Of a DNA stretch of 64,000 nucleotides, positions 29,884-39,290 are shown in pieces. The DNA comes from Symsagittifera roscoffensis (taxonomy: Eukaryota > Xenacoelomorpha > Acoela > Convolutidae). Below the pieces are notes generated by a model that had not been told where the DNA came from, did no database searches, and was given only the letters and a program-made list of their open reading frames with translations. How positions within the stretch are numbered: the first letter of the stretch is position 1; each line of letters opens with the position of its first letter. The stretch spans positions 7,512,633 to 7,576,632 of the forward strand of contig NC_087069.1 of NCBI RefSeq assembly GCF_963678635.1. Direction: 5' to 3'. The position numbers were made by a program, and so were the translations under genes.

Positions 29884-31273
29884 AATCGAAAATTGCTAGA
29901 TTATTGAAAAGTTTGTTGTCTTCAGAAACTGGAAGATTGAATCCTTCTAGCTTTTCAAACAAGGTTTTGCGAAGCTCATATACGTTCTTTGGGTAAATAT
30001 TTTTCACACGATCCTTACATCTCAGAAGATGTTTGTTGAGAAACTCGGATCTTTTGAAGAAACTATCACAACTAGGGCACCGGAAACACTTAAAGAAGCT
30101 ATCTATATCATTTGTATGAATGATATGATTGTTGAATCGCAGTAATTTGACTGTTTTATCAAATCTACCAATACTTCTTTGTGCTAGTTCTCCCACATAT
30201 TCTCCCTCTTGAATATCAAAATCGTAAATAAAGATGTTGCGTCCAATTATTTCCTCGACAACAGGTAAGTCTTCAACGGAAACTTCACGAAATTTCTTAG
30301 GATCATAACCAGATTTTGTTATGAATTCTGTAAAATATCTGGAGGTGTGAGTGTCGAGATCCTTGTGTCCGTTCATGTACATGGCCAATGCGCGGAATAG
30401 ACACAAATGATCTTTGTAAGGTTCCTTGTCCTTGTTAGATAAAAGACAGTTAACAGAATGGTTTTTCAGTAGAGGTTCGGGTAAGACAGAATCTGGACAT
30501 CCCATTGGGATGTTTTTCAGCAAAGCAGCAAAAATTGTAACGTTAGTAATCAACTTGAATCGCCACTTTGTGTTCTGGCGTTCTTGTGTACATTGTTCCA
30601 CAATATCAAATTTTTCTACTTTTCCTTGGATTGTTATCAAATCCGCTTTCGTACAAAGTAAGTGGGATTTTTCAAACAGAGTATTGTTTTCATGAGCGTA
30701 GAAATGTCGATATTCACCAGTCTCAATATTTCGAAGAACAAAACTCAGAGCAATATTGATTTTTGCGGCGGAGTCGAGCTTGTTGAAGACTTCTTCAAGT
30801 TTCTCGTCAATGATTTTAGTATCTAACTTGGACATTTGGAAGTTAAATACCTTATGTCTCCCATTTTCCATCTCCGTATCCACCAGAAAATGTTGACATA
30901 CACCAAGTTCCTCCTTCAATTTTTCACCATCTTCCCCTTCTTCCTCCACAATCTTGTTCAAGTCGGCTACCGTATCACTAGGCTTCCGTTGTTTTGCTCC
31001 ATGTTCCTTTCTCCGATGTTGCTGGAGAGAGTAGTAACTCGGGAACTCTTGCTCACAAGAAGAACACACCGTTGATTGCTTGGAACTTCCTGGAGCATGT
31101 TTCTTAGCAACATGATAGTTCATTTCTTGTTGATTGTAAGTGGAATACTTACATTCAGCACAAGAAACAACTCCTCTAGCACATCTTTTTTGATGTCTCG
31201 CAGCGTTTATTCGAGTAAACATGTTTCCGCAGTCCTCACATTTGACTTTCTCGTTTCGGTTAAGTGCAGGCAT
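29780..31273 (-). CDS. Polymerase B N-terminal section: zinc fingers, OTU-like region, exo I (copy 2)
   Basis: Same organisation as 8975-10468: three C2H2-type fingers near the N-terminus, DHLCLFRA near 288-295, a fourth Cys/His finger at 399-419, and exo I FDFES at 462-466. The last 30 residues after Cys468 lack conserved motifs and are probably the wrong frame. Changes from copy 1 are scattered single residues, for example Gly for Ala at 62. Whether it is made as a separate protein or as the front of the polymerase depends on the frame change at about 29875. Confidence 0.87.
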   Translation of the reverse strand: MPALNRNEKVKCEDCGNMFTRINAARHQKRCARGVVSCAECKYSTYNQQEMNYHVAKKHAPGSSKQSTVCSSCEQEFPSYYSLQQHRRKEHGAKQRKPSDTVADLNKIVEEEGEDGEKLKEELGVCQHFLVDTEMENGRHKVFNFQMSKLDTKIIDEKLEEVFNKLDSAAKINIALSFVLRNIETGEYRHFYAHENNTLFEKSHLLCTKADLITIQGKVEKFDIVEQCTQERQNTKWRFKLITNVTIFAALLKNIPMGCPDSVLPEPLLKNHSVNCLLSNKDKEPYKDHLCLFRALAMYMNGHKDLDTHTSRYFTEFITKSGYDPKKFREVSVEDLPVVEEIIGRNIFIYDFDIQEGEYVGELAQRSIGRFDKTVKLLRFNNHIIHTNDIDSFFKCFRCPSCDSFFKRSEFLNKHLLRCKDRVKNIYPKNVYELRKTLFEKLEGFNLPVSEDNKLFNNLAIFDFESMCSYRRTKRNTNYYLDWETRSNFSLYIIESD

Positions 31274-31276
31274 TAT

Positions 31277-31349
31277 CTAAAAATAATTGGGACTTTTGAA
31301 ATGTTCCAAATTTAAAAACTTAAAGTACCAATTGAATGAAAATACTTAC
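31277..31349 (-). other. 5' UTR intron of polymerase gene (copy 2)
   Basis: Same GTAAGT donor and TTTTTAG acceptor as in copy 1, three bases before the ATG. Confidence 0.65.
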
Positions 31350-31461
31350 TTTTCGTGAAGTAACGAAATGTAAAATTTTAAGTAAAATTCAATTGACTGT
31401 TTCTGATTGATGAATGACAAAATGAATGATTTAACCCAATAAACTAAGTGTATTTATACTA

Positions 31462-31636
31462 TCAATGACGCCTACGCAATTATCCTTTTATGGCAATGAC
31501 GTCATTCTTTGAATAGAAGTAACGTCACCGCCTACGCAATTTCTCTTTTATGGTAATGACGTCATTCTATATTTAGAAGTGACGTCACCACCCACGCAAT
31601 GTTCCTTTTATGATAATGACGTTATTCTAGAAATAG
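31462..31636. promoter_or_regulatory. CRE-palindrome array, shortened (copy 2)
   Basis: Three 60-bp repeats with TGACGTCA-like sites remain; the fourth is cut by the deletion that joins the array to the remnant at 31646. Confidence 0.72.
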
Positions 31637-31645
31637 GAAGAGGAT

Positions 31646-31821
31646 CTTGGGAAGAGGGATCTGTGAACAACCCAATTACCATCGAAGAGGATGAGGGGTT
31701 CTCTGAGCCAAGAACTCCAGTCAGCGAACCACCAGTGATGGAGGCAAGACCAGCTTTGCGCTCCATTGAGAACTTGCAAAATTTTGAGAACTCAGCTGCT
31801 CGACAGCTCTTTGATTTGTAA
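31646..31821 (+). pseudogene. Remnant of the 152-aa acidic Maverick gene
   Basis: Matches 12414-12589 of copy 1 (last third, from WEEGSV to the stop). About nine filler bases (31637-31645) lie at the join, suggesting end-joining repair. The promoter, the start and the two genes before it are gone. Confidence 0.9.
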
Positions 31822-31829
31822 ATAAATTG

Positions 31830-32640
31830 GTTACTGTCTTGTGCTTTGTAATTTAATTTCTTTGTATCTAGTAAAATTATTTTCAAGAGATAAGAACAAA
31901 GAGATCATAGAAAAGTTTATTAAGAAATTTCAATGGTAAAAATTTGTTAAAAATGAAACTAATTATGCATCTGGTAAATACTTTTATAGAATTTTGTTAG
32001 AAAGATGGCAAAAAAATTAAACCAGTTTTTGCAAGCATGTTAAAAACTTTACATTAATTTTTTTTGCATCATGCAAAACTTTTCATAATTTTTTTACACA
32101 CTTGTTAAAAAAATCAAAGAAAATGTCGCAAATTAAGAAAAATTTCATTAAATATTTTCGCATTTTAAAGAAAACTGAAAAAAGATTTTCTTGCACTGTT
32201 AATAATTAAATAAAATGAAAATCTTTGTTTTGATTTTGATCGCAAAAAAATCTCTTTTTTGCATGTAGATTGATCAAAAATATTGGAAAAACAATGTATT
32301 AAGATAGGGAATAGTACTTAAAGTCAGCAATTATGAAAAATTTTTAGCATTAATTTAACAAGTTTTTTACAAAAAATTTTTGCAATTTTTGCAAATGAAT
32401 AAGAAAAAAATAAGTTTGATTTTTGCATTTGTTTTCAAAAAAATCACGAAAAAACTTGCATCTAACACAAATATTTGTTGAAAATTTTTGCACACTTGTT
32501 GAAAAAACCAAAACAGTTTTTGCATCTTGTAAAAAATGTTTAATTAAATTTTTGCAAACGTGTTGAAAAAATCAAACCAAAATTTGCATCTTGCGAAAAA
32601 ACTCTTGATTTAAATATAAACAATTTTGACAAGATTTTTA
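31830..32640. repeat. A/T-rich TTTTTGCATC-like repeats with TIR motif (copy 2)
   Basis: Counterpart of 12600-13430, no gene. The exact terminal-repeat motif occurs at 32294-32314. Confidence 0.7.
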
Positions 32641-32651
32641 TTAACAAATAT

Positions 32652-33248
32652 TCAATTATTAATAGAAAATTTGATACGCTCACTATTTACAGTACCAAAA
32701 CCATCAATAAAACAATCAACAATTTTCAACAAATCAGTCACATACTTTGAGTTTTGAACTTTTCGAATCCTTTCCAAAAAAGCTGATCCAAGAGTCTGAG
32801 TGGATGCAAGCTTCTGAGCAGAACTGAGATAATGTCTTTTGAATTTTTTTTGCAGCAGTCGTTTCTTTGCAACACTGGGTAATTTTTCCGGTATTCTACA
32901 TTTCAAGTTGTGTTTGACTGCACGATTCAATTGATTGAAAACTTCACCTCTTGATGAAATAATAATGAAATAAAATCTGTGTTTGTATAAAGTATATATA
33001 CAGTCAACAATTTGATAAGTGAAATGATATTTATCTAATCTTTGCAAAATCTGATCGAGTGATGATCCGATTAATACTAAGTGAAATTTGCAATTTTCCA
33101 CTGGGCAGAATGATGAATGGTTAGATACACAGTAGTCTTGGGTGACAATAAATTTTTCATAAAAGTTTTCTGAGACAGAGATAAAAAGAGATTTTGCATT
33201 GTAGTCCGAATAAAAAGTGGGATATGCTTGACACATAGCAGATGCCAT
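32652..33248 (-). CDS. Maverick protein of unknown function, 198 aa (copy 2)
   Basis: Copy of 13439-14035 with a few substitutions (for example Ser for Trp near residue 15, Gln for Arg in the basic stretch). Cys/His-containing first half, basic second half. Confidence 0.7.
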   Translation of the reverse strand: MASAMCQAYPTFYSDYNAKSLFISVSENFYEKFIVTQDYCVSNHSSFCPVENCKFHLVLIGSSLDQILQRLDKYHFTYQIVDCIYTLYKHRFYFIIISSRGEVFNQLNRAVKHNLKCRIPEKLPSVAKKRLLQKKFKRHYLSSAQKLASTQTLGSAFLERIRKVQNSKYVTDLLKIVDCFIDGFGTVNSERIKFSINN

Positions 33249-33294
33249 CACCGATTACTTGTTGAAAATGATTTTTATCTATATTGAATTGCTT

Positions 33295-33375
33295 ATATAG
33301 TAGTTACATCACCTACGCAATGTCCATATTTGGATCATCACCTACTCAGTATTCCATATAAGGTAAGAAATACCT
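33295..33375. promoter_or_regulatory. Divergent promoter region with CACCTACGCAAT motif (copy 2)
   Basis: Same motif pair as 14080-14165, between the divergent genes at 33248 and 33464. Confidence 0.5.
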
Positions 33376-33463
33376 TAAATGGGTTGTACAGTGAGTCATC
33401 TAGATTTCCTAATTTCTATAAATTTACAAATATCATTATTTTGAAATATCTACTACTGATCAG

Positions 33464-34027
33464 TTGGTTCTGAATCTCAAATCAAAATTGTATTCACGAA
33501 AAGATATCCTTCCCAACTATATTGAACTCGCTAAGAACCAAAAAAGGATTGGGAGATTTTCTTGGTCCCAAAAACCCTACAACGGAAAAATTTACTTTGA
33601 ACCTTGCTTCCAATTGCTAAAGAAAAATGAATCTGGACAATTCGAAAAAAACCAGCAAGTCTATCTTGGTGAAAAAGAAGGGGAAAGGATATCAGCAATA
33701 CGGAATACTGTTATTCACGATGCTGAAAACCTTGGACTCGTTCCTCTATTGGAACCCTATTCTGACAAAGACTCAACCATGGAGCAGGAACTTGCAAACT
33801 GTCATGCGGTGTATGACGTAGCAACATACAAGAAAAGAAGGGTGTGTGTCACAATCAAGAAGTACAGTGTGAACAAGCCACCCTACATTCAGATTCGACT
33901 CTTCACTGCAAAGGAGAACGAAGTCTTGAAGCAAGTTGCCTATGTCAACTATACTTTGAACGAATTCAAAGAACTTGCCCAAGTCTTGGGAGATTTTATG
34001 TTTGTTGAGAACTGTAATGTTCAATAA
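33464..34027 (+). CDS. Maverick protein of unknown function, ~187 aa (copy 2)
   Basis: Copy of 14251-14814. It again opens at TTG right after a splice acceptor-like CTGATCAG, so a missing first exon is likely. Only a handful of residue changes. Confidence 0.65.
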   Translation: MVLNLKSKLYSRKDILPNYIELAKNQKRIGRFSWSQKPYNGKIYFEPCFQLLKKNESGQFEKNQQVYLGEKEGERISAIRNTVIHDAENLGLVPLLEPYSDKDSTMEQELANCHAVYDVATYKKRRVCVTIKKYSVNKPPYIQIRLFTAKENEVLKQVAYVNYTLNEFKELAQVLGDFMFVENCNVQ

Positions 34028-34116
34028 TTTTGTTGTTGAGTGATGTTATTATAGTAATGTAATTCAAATATTCATCTTCTTGAATCATTTTTCAAAACTT
34101 CTTTGAGCTGAGCAGT

Positions 34117-34545
34117 ATGAGTTGGAACATTGGTTTTTCAAGAAATCTTATTTTAAAGCTTCAAAATAAATTGGGACTTTTTCATATCGTCCGACAAGAA
34201 AAGTCCCAGAAATTTTCACTAACAGTTTTGAAATCTCGAAATTTACCAAAATTGCAAGATTTGGATACAGAATCACAAATTTCTCAAATTGAGTGGACTT
34301 TGCATAATGGAAGACAAAAAATTTTTCTAAGTTATCGTTCAGATATTAAAAAAATAGATCTTATAGAGTATCGTAGAAAAGGAAACACTTGGAAGAACAA
34401 TCAGAATTTTCAGTTGAAAAAAAAAGAGTATGATAATTTGGTTGATTTTATCCCCTCAGTTTTGTCTTATGTAGAAACATTCAAAAAAACTTGTATCATT
34501 ATTGACGAATGCACTGTAGAAAATGAACGTTCAGAAATTGAATGA
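34117..34545 (+). CDS. Maverick protein of unknown function, 142 aa (copy 2)
   Basis: Copy of 14904-15332 with few changes; overlaps the next gene by 23 nt. Confidence 0.65.
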   Translation: MSWNIGFSRNLILKLQNKLGLFHIVRQEKSQKFSLTVLKSRNLPKLQDLDTESQISQIEWTLHNGRQKIFLSYRSDIKKIDLIEYRRKGNTWKNNQNFQLKKKEYDNLVDFIPSVLSYVETFKKTCIIIDECTVENERSEIE

Positions 34546-34927
34546 AGTTCTCAGAAATTTTGATTTGATAAAGCATGATTTTTCATCAAATACAAAAAGA
34601 AAAAATTACTTTCTTTGTACCTGTATTGTTTTGGACCCAAACATAAATTTGAAAGAAATGGACCAAAAATTTCCTTTTGGGGGTCTAATTGGATACGGAA
34701 ATTCTTGTATGGATTACTTTTTTGCAAATTCAAAAACTTTGAGACTTCATGCAATTTTACATGATGCAGCTGGATCTGTGAATTCTACTACTTATAAGGG
34801 ACCTGGTTATTGTTATGTTTTACCTAGATTTCCAAGTTCTTGTTTTCTTGGTCACGTGACTGGATTAATCTTTTGTTTATATGTTAAAATTTTTGCTTCA
34901 TCAGTATATGCATTGTTCGATTGTTAG
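34523..34927 (+). CDS. Maverick protein of unknown function, 134 aa (copy 2)
   Basis: Copy of 15310-15714, apparently unchanged at protein level. Hydrophobic C-terminus. Confidence 0.65.
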   Translation: MNVQKLNEVLRNFDLIKHDFSSNTKRKNYFLCTCIVLDPNINLKEMDQKFPFGGLIGYGNSCMDYFFANSKTLRLHAILHDAAGSVNSTTYKGPGYCYVLPRFPSSCFLGHVTGLIFCLYVKIFASSVYALFDC

Positions 34928-34966
34928 TTATTCTAACAAAAATTTTCAGCGAAAACAGTTACCATC

Positions 34967-35437
34967 ATGAGTCTAGTTGTTTTGGATATTGAGTGTATTG
35001 AAAACAAAATAGTTAAAAAGTTAGGAGTTTATCAAAATGGACAAACTGTGGGATATTCCTTTCTTCCTCCCAAAAAGTTCAAGGGTACATCTCGGTCTGC
35101 TTGGTGTACGAAGCATCTTCATGGAATCAATTGGAACAGTGGCCATGAAAAATATACTGAGCTTGAAAAAATATTGAAAAAACTAAAAGCTCCAGAAACG
35201 GAGTTTTTTGCAAAAGGTTATGAAAAATGTAAAATTCTGTCAGAAATTTTGGAAACAAAGGTTACAAACTTGGATGACTACGCATGTCCAAAAGTTCAGA
35301 ATTTGATTTTCAAAGATGAAGAATATGATTGGAGGTGTAGCAACTACCCATTTCGTCATGCAAATACTCTTCACTGTGCAGAAAGAAAAGCATTTGCATA
35401 CGGAACATGGACTCGATGTTTTTTTAATAAATTGTAA
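34967..35437 (+). CDS. Exonuclease-like (RNase H fold) Maverick protein, 156 aa (copy 2)
   Basis: Copy of 15754-16224 with changes such as KKLGVY for KELGVY and GTSRSAW for ATSQSAW; the DIE motif and the Cys/His tail are kept. Confidence 0.55.
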   Translation: MSLVVLDIECIENKIVKKLGVYQNGQTVGYSFLPPKKFKGTSRSAWCTKHLHGINWNSGHEKYTELEKILKKLKAPETEFFAKGYEKCKILSEILETKVTNLDDYACPKVQNLIFKDEEYDWRCSNYPFRHANTLHCAERKAFAYGTWTRCFFNKL

Positions 35438-35517
35438 ATTACCTTAATAATTTTGTATTATTGTGTTTTTGAAATTTAAATGTTAGTCATTATCAATTTT
35501 TTCATTCCAGAGTTGAG

Positions 35518-35730
35518 ATGGGTGATGAATGTGACAAGCAATTAAATTTAGGAAATTTTGTTTTTGATGAGGAGAATCATGAACGAAAATCTTGGAAGTT
35601 TTTTGGACGTACGTGTAATAGATCTCTTTTAGTGTTTATGTGCCAATTTTTTGTCATAGTTTTAATACTAGCATGTGCAATCGTTCGAATAATGTTATCC
35701 ACTACATGTGAAGAACAACTGTTTGGGTAG
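35518..35730 (+). CDS. Single-pass membrane protein, 70 aa (copy 2)
   Basis: Identical in protein sequence to 16305-16517 as far as I can see. The splice acceptor-like TTTTCATTCCAG lies just before it. Confidence 0.65.
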   Translation: MGDECDKQLNLGNFVFDEENHERKSWKFFGRTCNRSLLVFMCQFFVIVLILACAIVRIMLSTTCEEQLFG

Positions 35731-35776
35731 CAATTTTATCAAGTACAGTCGGTTATATTTTACCTTCTCCAAAGCT

Positions 35777-36613
35777 ATGAACAAAATAATTTCTGACAAA
35801 GAACGAGTTTTTATTTCGCTAGTTGGACCGAGTGGATCTGGAAAATCACATCTTATTTTTGAGTGGTTAAAAATTGGTACATTTCAACCAAAGTTTGACA
35901 AAATTTTTTATTTTTATCAACATTATCAACCTCTTTATGGACAAATGCAAAGAAAAAACCTCAAGTTTATCCAAGGAGTTGACTTTGAACTGATTGAAAA
36001 CCTTCCCAATAATGGAACAAAATACCTGTTAATATTTGATAATTCTTGTGAAGAAATTTCAAATTCTAAGCAGTTTGTAAAAGTTGCTACTGCTGGAAGA
36101 CACAGGGGACTGAATACAATATATATTAAGCATAACTTGTTTCATCAAAGCAAATTGGGAAGAGATGCTGAGTTACAAAATACACATATAGTCCTTTTCA
36201 AGTCACCGAGAGATGTTTTACAAATCAATACATTAAGTCAACAACTAGGTCTAGGATCTCAATTGAAAGAGTGGTATCAAGATGCAACATCTACTCCTTA
36301 TGGTCATTTACTCATTGATTTAACTCCAAAAACAGTTGATTCGCTAAGATATTGCACAAACAGTGGTTCAGTTCCATCAAAGTTTTATCTACCAGCAGGA
36401 ACAGAAACTAAGTTTTTGGACGATGAGCATACAATACGTCTCTATACTCCCAATATTCCAAACATTTTCCCAAAAACTTCAAAAACAATTCATCCTCCAT
36501 TGTCCAAAAAGTTTCATTCAATTCCTCAGCGAATGTCTAGTAAACTTACTACGAGGCGAGCTACAGGATCGTCGAAAAGTAGACGTAGTAAAATATCGAC
36601 GAGAAATATCTGA
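35777..36613 (+). CDS. Genome-packaging ATPase with altered Walker B (copy 2)
   Basis: Copy of 16564-17430. Walker A GPSGSGKS is intact, but Walker B reads IFDN where copy 1 has IFDD (GAT to AAT at residue 89 from the ATG). In packaging ATPases of this family the second acid normally activates water for ATP hydrolysis, so this copy may be hydrolysis-deficient. An early TGA at 36611-36613 shortens the basic C-terminus by ten residues. Confidence 0.9.
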   Translation: MNKIISDKERVFISLVGPSGSGKSHLIFEWLKIGTFQPKFDKIFYFYQHYQPLYGQMQRKNLKFIQGVDFELIENLPNNGTKYLLIFDNSCEEISNSKQFVKVATAGRHRGLNTIYIKHNLFHQSKLGRDAELQNTHIVLFKSPRDVLQINTLSQQLGLGSQLKEWYQDATSTPYGHLLIDLTPKTVDSLRYCTNSGSVPSKFYLPAGTETKFLDDEHTIRLYTPNIPNIFPKTSKTIHPPLSKKFHSIPQRMSSKLTTRRATGSSKSRRSKISTRNI

Positions 36614-36725
36614 ACTCACACGAAGAAGAACTTCACTGCATAAAAGGAGAACTATTTTGAGCTCACCAAAAGGCTTACAATTAATATCTGTTATCACTCC
36701 TTTTGTCATTAAACGATTGACGTAG
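36363..36725 (+). CDS. Lys/Arg-rich Maverick protein overlapping the ATPase end (copy 2)
   Basis: Same as 17150-17512, unchanged in the basic module. Notably, the base change that truncates the ATPase frame leaves this frame's protein unaltered or nearly so. Confidence 0.5.
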   Translation: MVQFHQSFIYQQEQKLSFWTMSIQYVSILPIFQTFSQKLQKQFILHCPKSFIQFLSECLVNLLRGELQDRRKVDVVKYRREISELTRRRTSLHKRRTILSSPKGLQLISVITPFVIKRLT

Positions 36726-36806
36726 TATGGATCAGTTTGTTCTAATTCTTTACTCAATTTATTAATCACAAAGCACACTTCCAAAAAAAACCAAAATTGT
36801 AACAAA

Positions 36807-37138
36807 AGCAAGAAAAAGAGGAGATTGTACCAAAAAATTTTGATTCTATTTACAGTGCTGTAAATGCAAAGTTGAAAACGAGTAACAATAAGCACCTTAT
36901 TGATTTAATTTTGAACTCTCCTAGAATTAGACTAAGTCAGTCAGAAAATATCATATTAGATAATCGAGACACAAAAGAATCAATTGTAGACTTTGTGTGT
37001 GCACTAAAACGAAAAAATACCGACTTTCCCGATATTTACTTTACCATTTTGGAAGCAACTCAAATTCCACCTAAACTTGTTACCAACAAGAATGCCAAAG
37101 CGAAAGACAGAGGAACTTGGATCCCTTTCAAAATCTGA
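36807..37138 (+). CDS. Small Maverick ORF without ATG (copy 2)
   Basis: Copy of 17593-17924, again without ATG and with the TATTTACAG acceptor-like site; overlaps the integrase start. Confidence 0.45.
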
Positions 37139-38033
37139 AAGGGTAAGTCTGAACAGATTGTATTCTAGGGGTAGAGCTGCGTACGGTTCTGTGCGAAACT
37201 TGAGTAAAGCAAGCGGATTGTCAAAAAAGAAAGTAGAACAGTTTTTACAAACCAAAACATCGTATACAAAATTTGGTTCCCCAATCAGACGTTTACGAAG
37301 GCTTCAAGCATTTTCAAAATATATAAATGAAATTTGGTGTATGGATTTGGCATTTGTGGACAAACTAGCTCGTCAAAACAAGGGAGTCAAATATTTATTG
37401 GTTGCTGTTGATGTTTTTTCGCGATTTGTCAGAGTTCAAACAATGAAAACTAAATATGCCAAAGACACTTTGCAAGCTTTCAAAAAAATGATTTCTCGAA
37501 AAAACACTCCTGAAAAGCTTTGGGTTGATAAAGGAACGGAATATGGAGGAATTTTCAAAAAATTTTGCAAGGAAAAAAGCATTGAAGTTTACTCAACCAT
37601 GAATGAAACAAAAGCTGCATTTGCAGAGAGAGCCATTCAATCATTAAAACACATTATTTACCGCTACATAGAAGATCATGGTGAAAAATTCATTAACAAG
37701 TTGCTGCAATTTGTGTCTACAATGAATTGTCGCATCAATAGATCTATTGGGAAATCACCTAGAGATGTCAAGAATACTGATTTCTTCTCAATTTTGTACA
37801 ATAAACCTCTAACAAGGTATAAGAAACTAAAATTCAAAGTTGGAGACAGAGTGAGAATTTCAAAGAATGATATTCCGTTCCGAAAAGGATATAAACCACA
37901 ATTTACAGATGAAATTTTTGAAATTTCGGCAGTCTCTACAAAAAAGCCTCCAACATACATCATCAAAGATCTCGAAAAAGAGGAAATTCTTGGAAAATTT
38001 TATGAAAAAGAGCTTAGAAAATGTTCTGATTAA
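37092..38033 (+). CDS. Maverick integrase, retroviral DDE type, 313 aa
   Basis: ATG at 37092 (MPKRKTEELG). Catalytic residues: Asp in WCMDLAF, Asp in LWVDKGTEY, Glu in AAFAERAIQ, the last two separated by about 32 residues. The C-terminal part (VGDRVRISKNDIPFRKGY ... YEKELRK) looks like the SH3/chromo-like tail of these integrases. It would insert the element and make the 6-bp target duplication seen here. The frame is intact, in contrast to copy 1. Confidence 0.95.
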   Translation: MPKRKTEELGSLSKSERVSLNRLYSRGRAAYGSVRNLSKASGLSKKKVEQFLQTKTSYTKFGSPIRRLRRLQAFSKYINEIWCMDLAFVDKLARQNKGVKYLLVAVDVFSRFVRVQTMKTKYAKDTLQAFKKMISRKNTPEKLWVDKGTEYGGIFKKFCKEKSIEVYSTMNETKAAFAERAIQSLKHIIYRYIEDHGEKFINKLLQFVSTMNCRINRSIGKSPRDVKNTDFFSILYNKPLTRYKKLKFKVGDRVRISKNDIPFRKGYKPQFTDEIFEISAVSTKKPPTYIIKDLEKEEILGKFYEKELRKCSD

Positions 38034-38075
38034 AGGTAAATCATTTTTAAAATAAATTTTTACCGATCAGTTGTC

Positions 38076-38903
38076 ATGGATTCTTTCACTATTGAGTTGG
38101 TTTCCAACGCTTCTTTTAATTGTTATCCGAATAATAGTCTTAGTTCTTTTACAAATTTTCTACCTGAACAAATACATTTGAAAGGAGAATGGGAGGTTGC
38201 TATTTCAGAAATATCATACCCTTCTTTGTACCAAAATGTTATAGAGGGAAAGTTTACATTCGTAGATGGAAGAGAAAGTTCTGAGGAGAAAAGGAAGATT
38301 GTACCGATGAACATTGAACCAGGATTGTATCCAAGTATTGTTGATATAGTTGTAGCCATGAACAACAAAATTCGAGAACGTCTAGGAGCTCAAGTTTTTG
38401 AATATAACGGAATCTATGTATCAGTAGATAAAATTACACAAAAAGTTGCTGTTCATTTACCTGAGAGTCAATCAGTGTTTATAATTCAGAGTGCTGATTT
38501 GAGCCACATTTTTGGTTGTGATTTGGAACAAAATCAAACAGGGGTTATAATGAAAGGAAAAGGTCCACATTATCCTCAGTATTCTTACGACATTATAAGA
38601 ATACATTCCCTAATGATATACAGTGATATTATAGAATATAACATAGTTGGTGATACAAAAACTCCCTTGTTGCGTTGTATTCTATTTATCTCCAAAGTGA
38701 AGAGTGGAGATATAATTTCTACAGGACAGTACATGAATTATCAATCCTTTACAAATTTACAGTTTAAAAAGCTGTTGAAAAATTCGTTCCATAGTATCAA
38801 GATAGAACTAAGAGATAGTACAGGCGAAAAAATTCCTTTTGTGTCCGTAGGAATCACTCGAGTTGTTCTCTTGTTCCGCAAGATTTCGAATAATCATTTT
38901 TGA
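38076..38903 (+). CDS. Minor capsid (penton) protein, 275 aa
   Basis: Position directly after integrase and before the pVI-like gene, length, and a beta-rich sequence opening FTIELVSNASFNCYPNNSLSSF with HLKGEWEVAISEISYPS fit the single jelly-roll penton protein of Mavericks. ATG at 38076, stop TGA. No copy-1 version exists because copy 1 stops earlier. Confidence 0.85.
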   Translation: MDSFTIELVSNASFNCYPNNSLSSFTNFLPEQIHLKGEWEVAISEISYPSLYQNVIEGKFTFVDGRESSEEKRKIVPMNIEPGLYPSIVDIVVAMNNKIRERLGAQVFEYNGIYVSVDKITQKVAVHLPESQSVFIIQSADLSHIFGCDLEQNQTGVIMKGKGPHYPQYSYDIIRIHSLMIYSDIIEYNIVGDTKTPLLRCILFISKVKSGDIISTGQYMNYQSFTNLQFKKLLKNSFHSIKIELRDSTGEKIPFVSVGITRVVLLFRKISNNHF

Positions 38904-38920
38904 TTTAAACTTCATACGAA

Positions 38921-39289
38921 ATGGTTGCTCAAAAATCAGCTGATTTCCCTATTTTTCGAGGACATGCAAGACAGCGTGGAAGAGGATTTGGAGCTCTTGC
39001 GCAAACTCTTGGGAGAACTGCAATCCCCTTTATTAAAACATATATAGTCCCAGCTGCAAAAAGAATTGGGGCAGATTTGTTTGAAATCGCTGCTCCAGAG
39101 ATTGGGGAAGTTGTTACTGGACGTAAAAAACTCAAAACATTTGCAAAAGATGTGGGAACAAAAACAGTTCGGAAACAATTGGGAGGTGGAAAAAAAAATC
39201 TAAGCGTAAAACAGCTAGAACCAGATCCATTTCTCGAAAAGGCAGATCGAAAAACAGTCGCACTCGCAAAGACATTTTTGACAATATAA
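38921..39289 (+). CDS. pVI/core-like basic virion protein, 122 aa
   Basis: Gly/Arg-rich start (RGHARQRGRGFGALAQ), amphipathic helix-forming middle (IPFIKTYIVPAAKRIGADLF), then a basic tail. LGGGK at 87-91 fits the (M/I/L)XGG-X site cut by adenovirus-type proteases, and the matching protease lies at 40954. Such proteins sit beneath the capsid and may help membrane passage or DNA binding. It starts 18 nt after the penton gene and ends two nt before the major capsid ATG. Confidence 0.72.
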   Translation: MVAQKSADFPIFRGHARQRGRGFGALAQTLGRTAIPFIKTYIVPAAKRIGADLFEIAAPEIGEVVTGRKKLKTFAKDVGTKTVRKQLGGGKKNLSVKQLEPDPFLEKADRKTVALAKTFLTI

Positions 39290-39290
39290 A

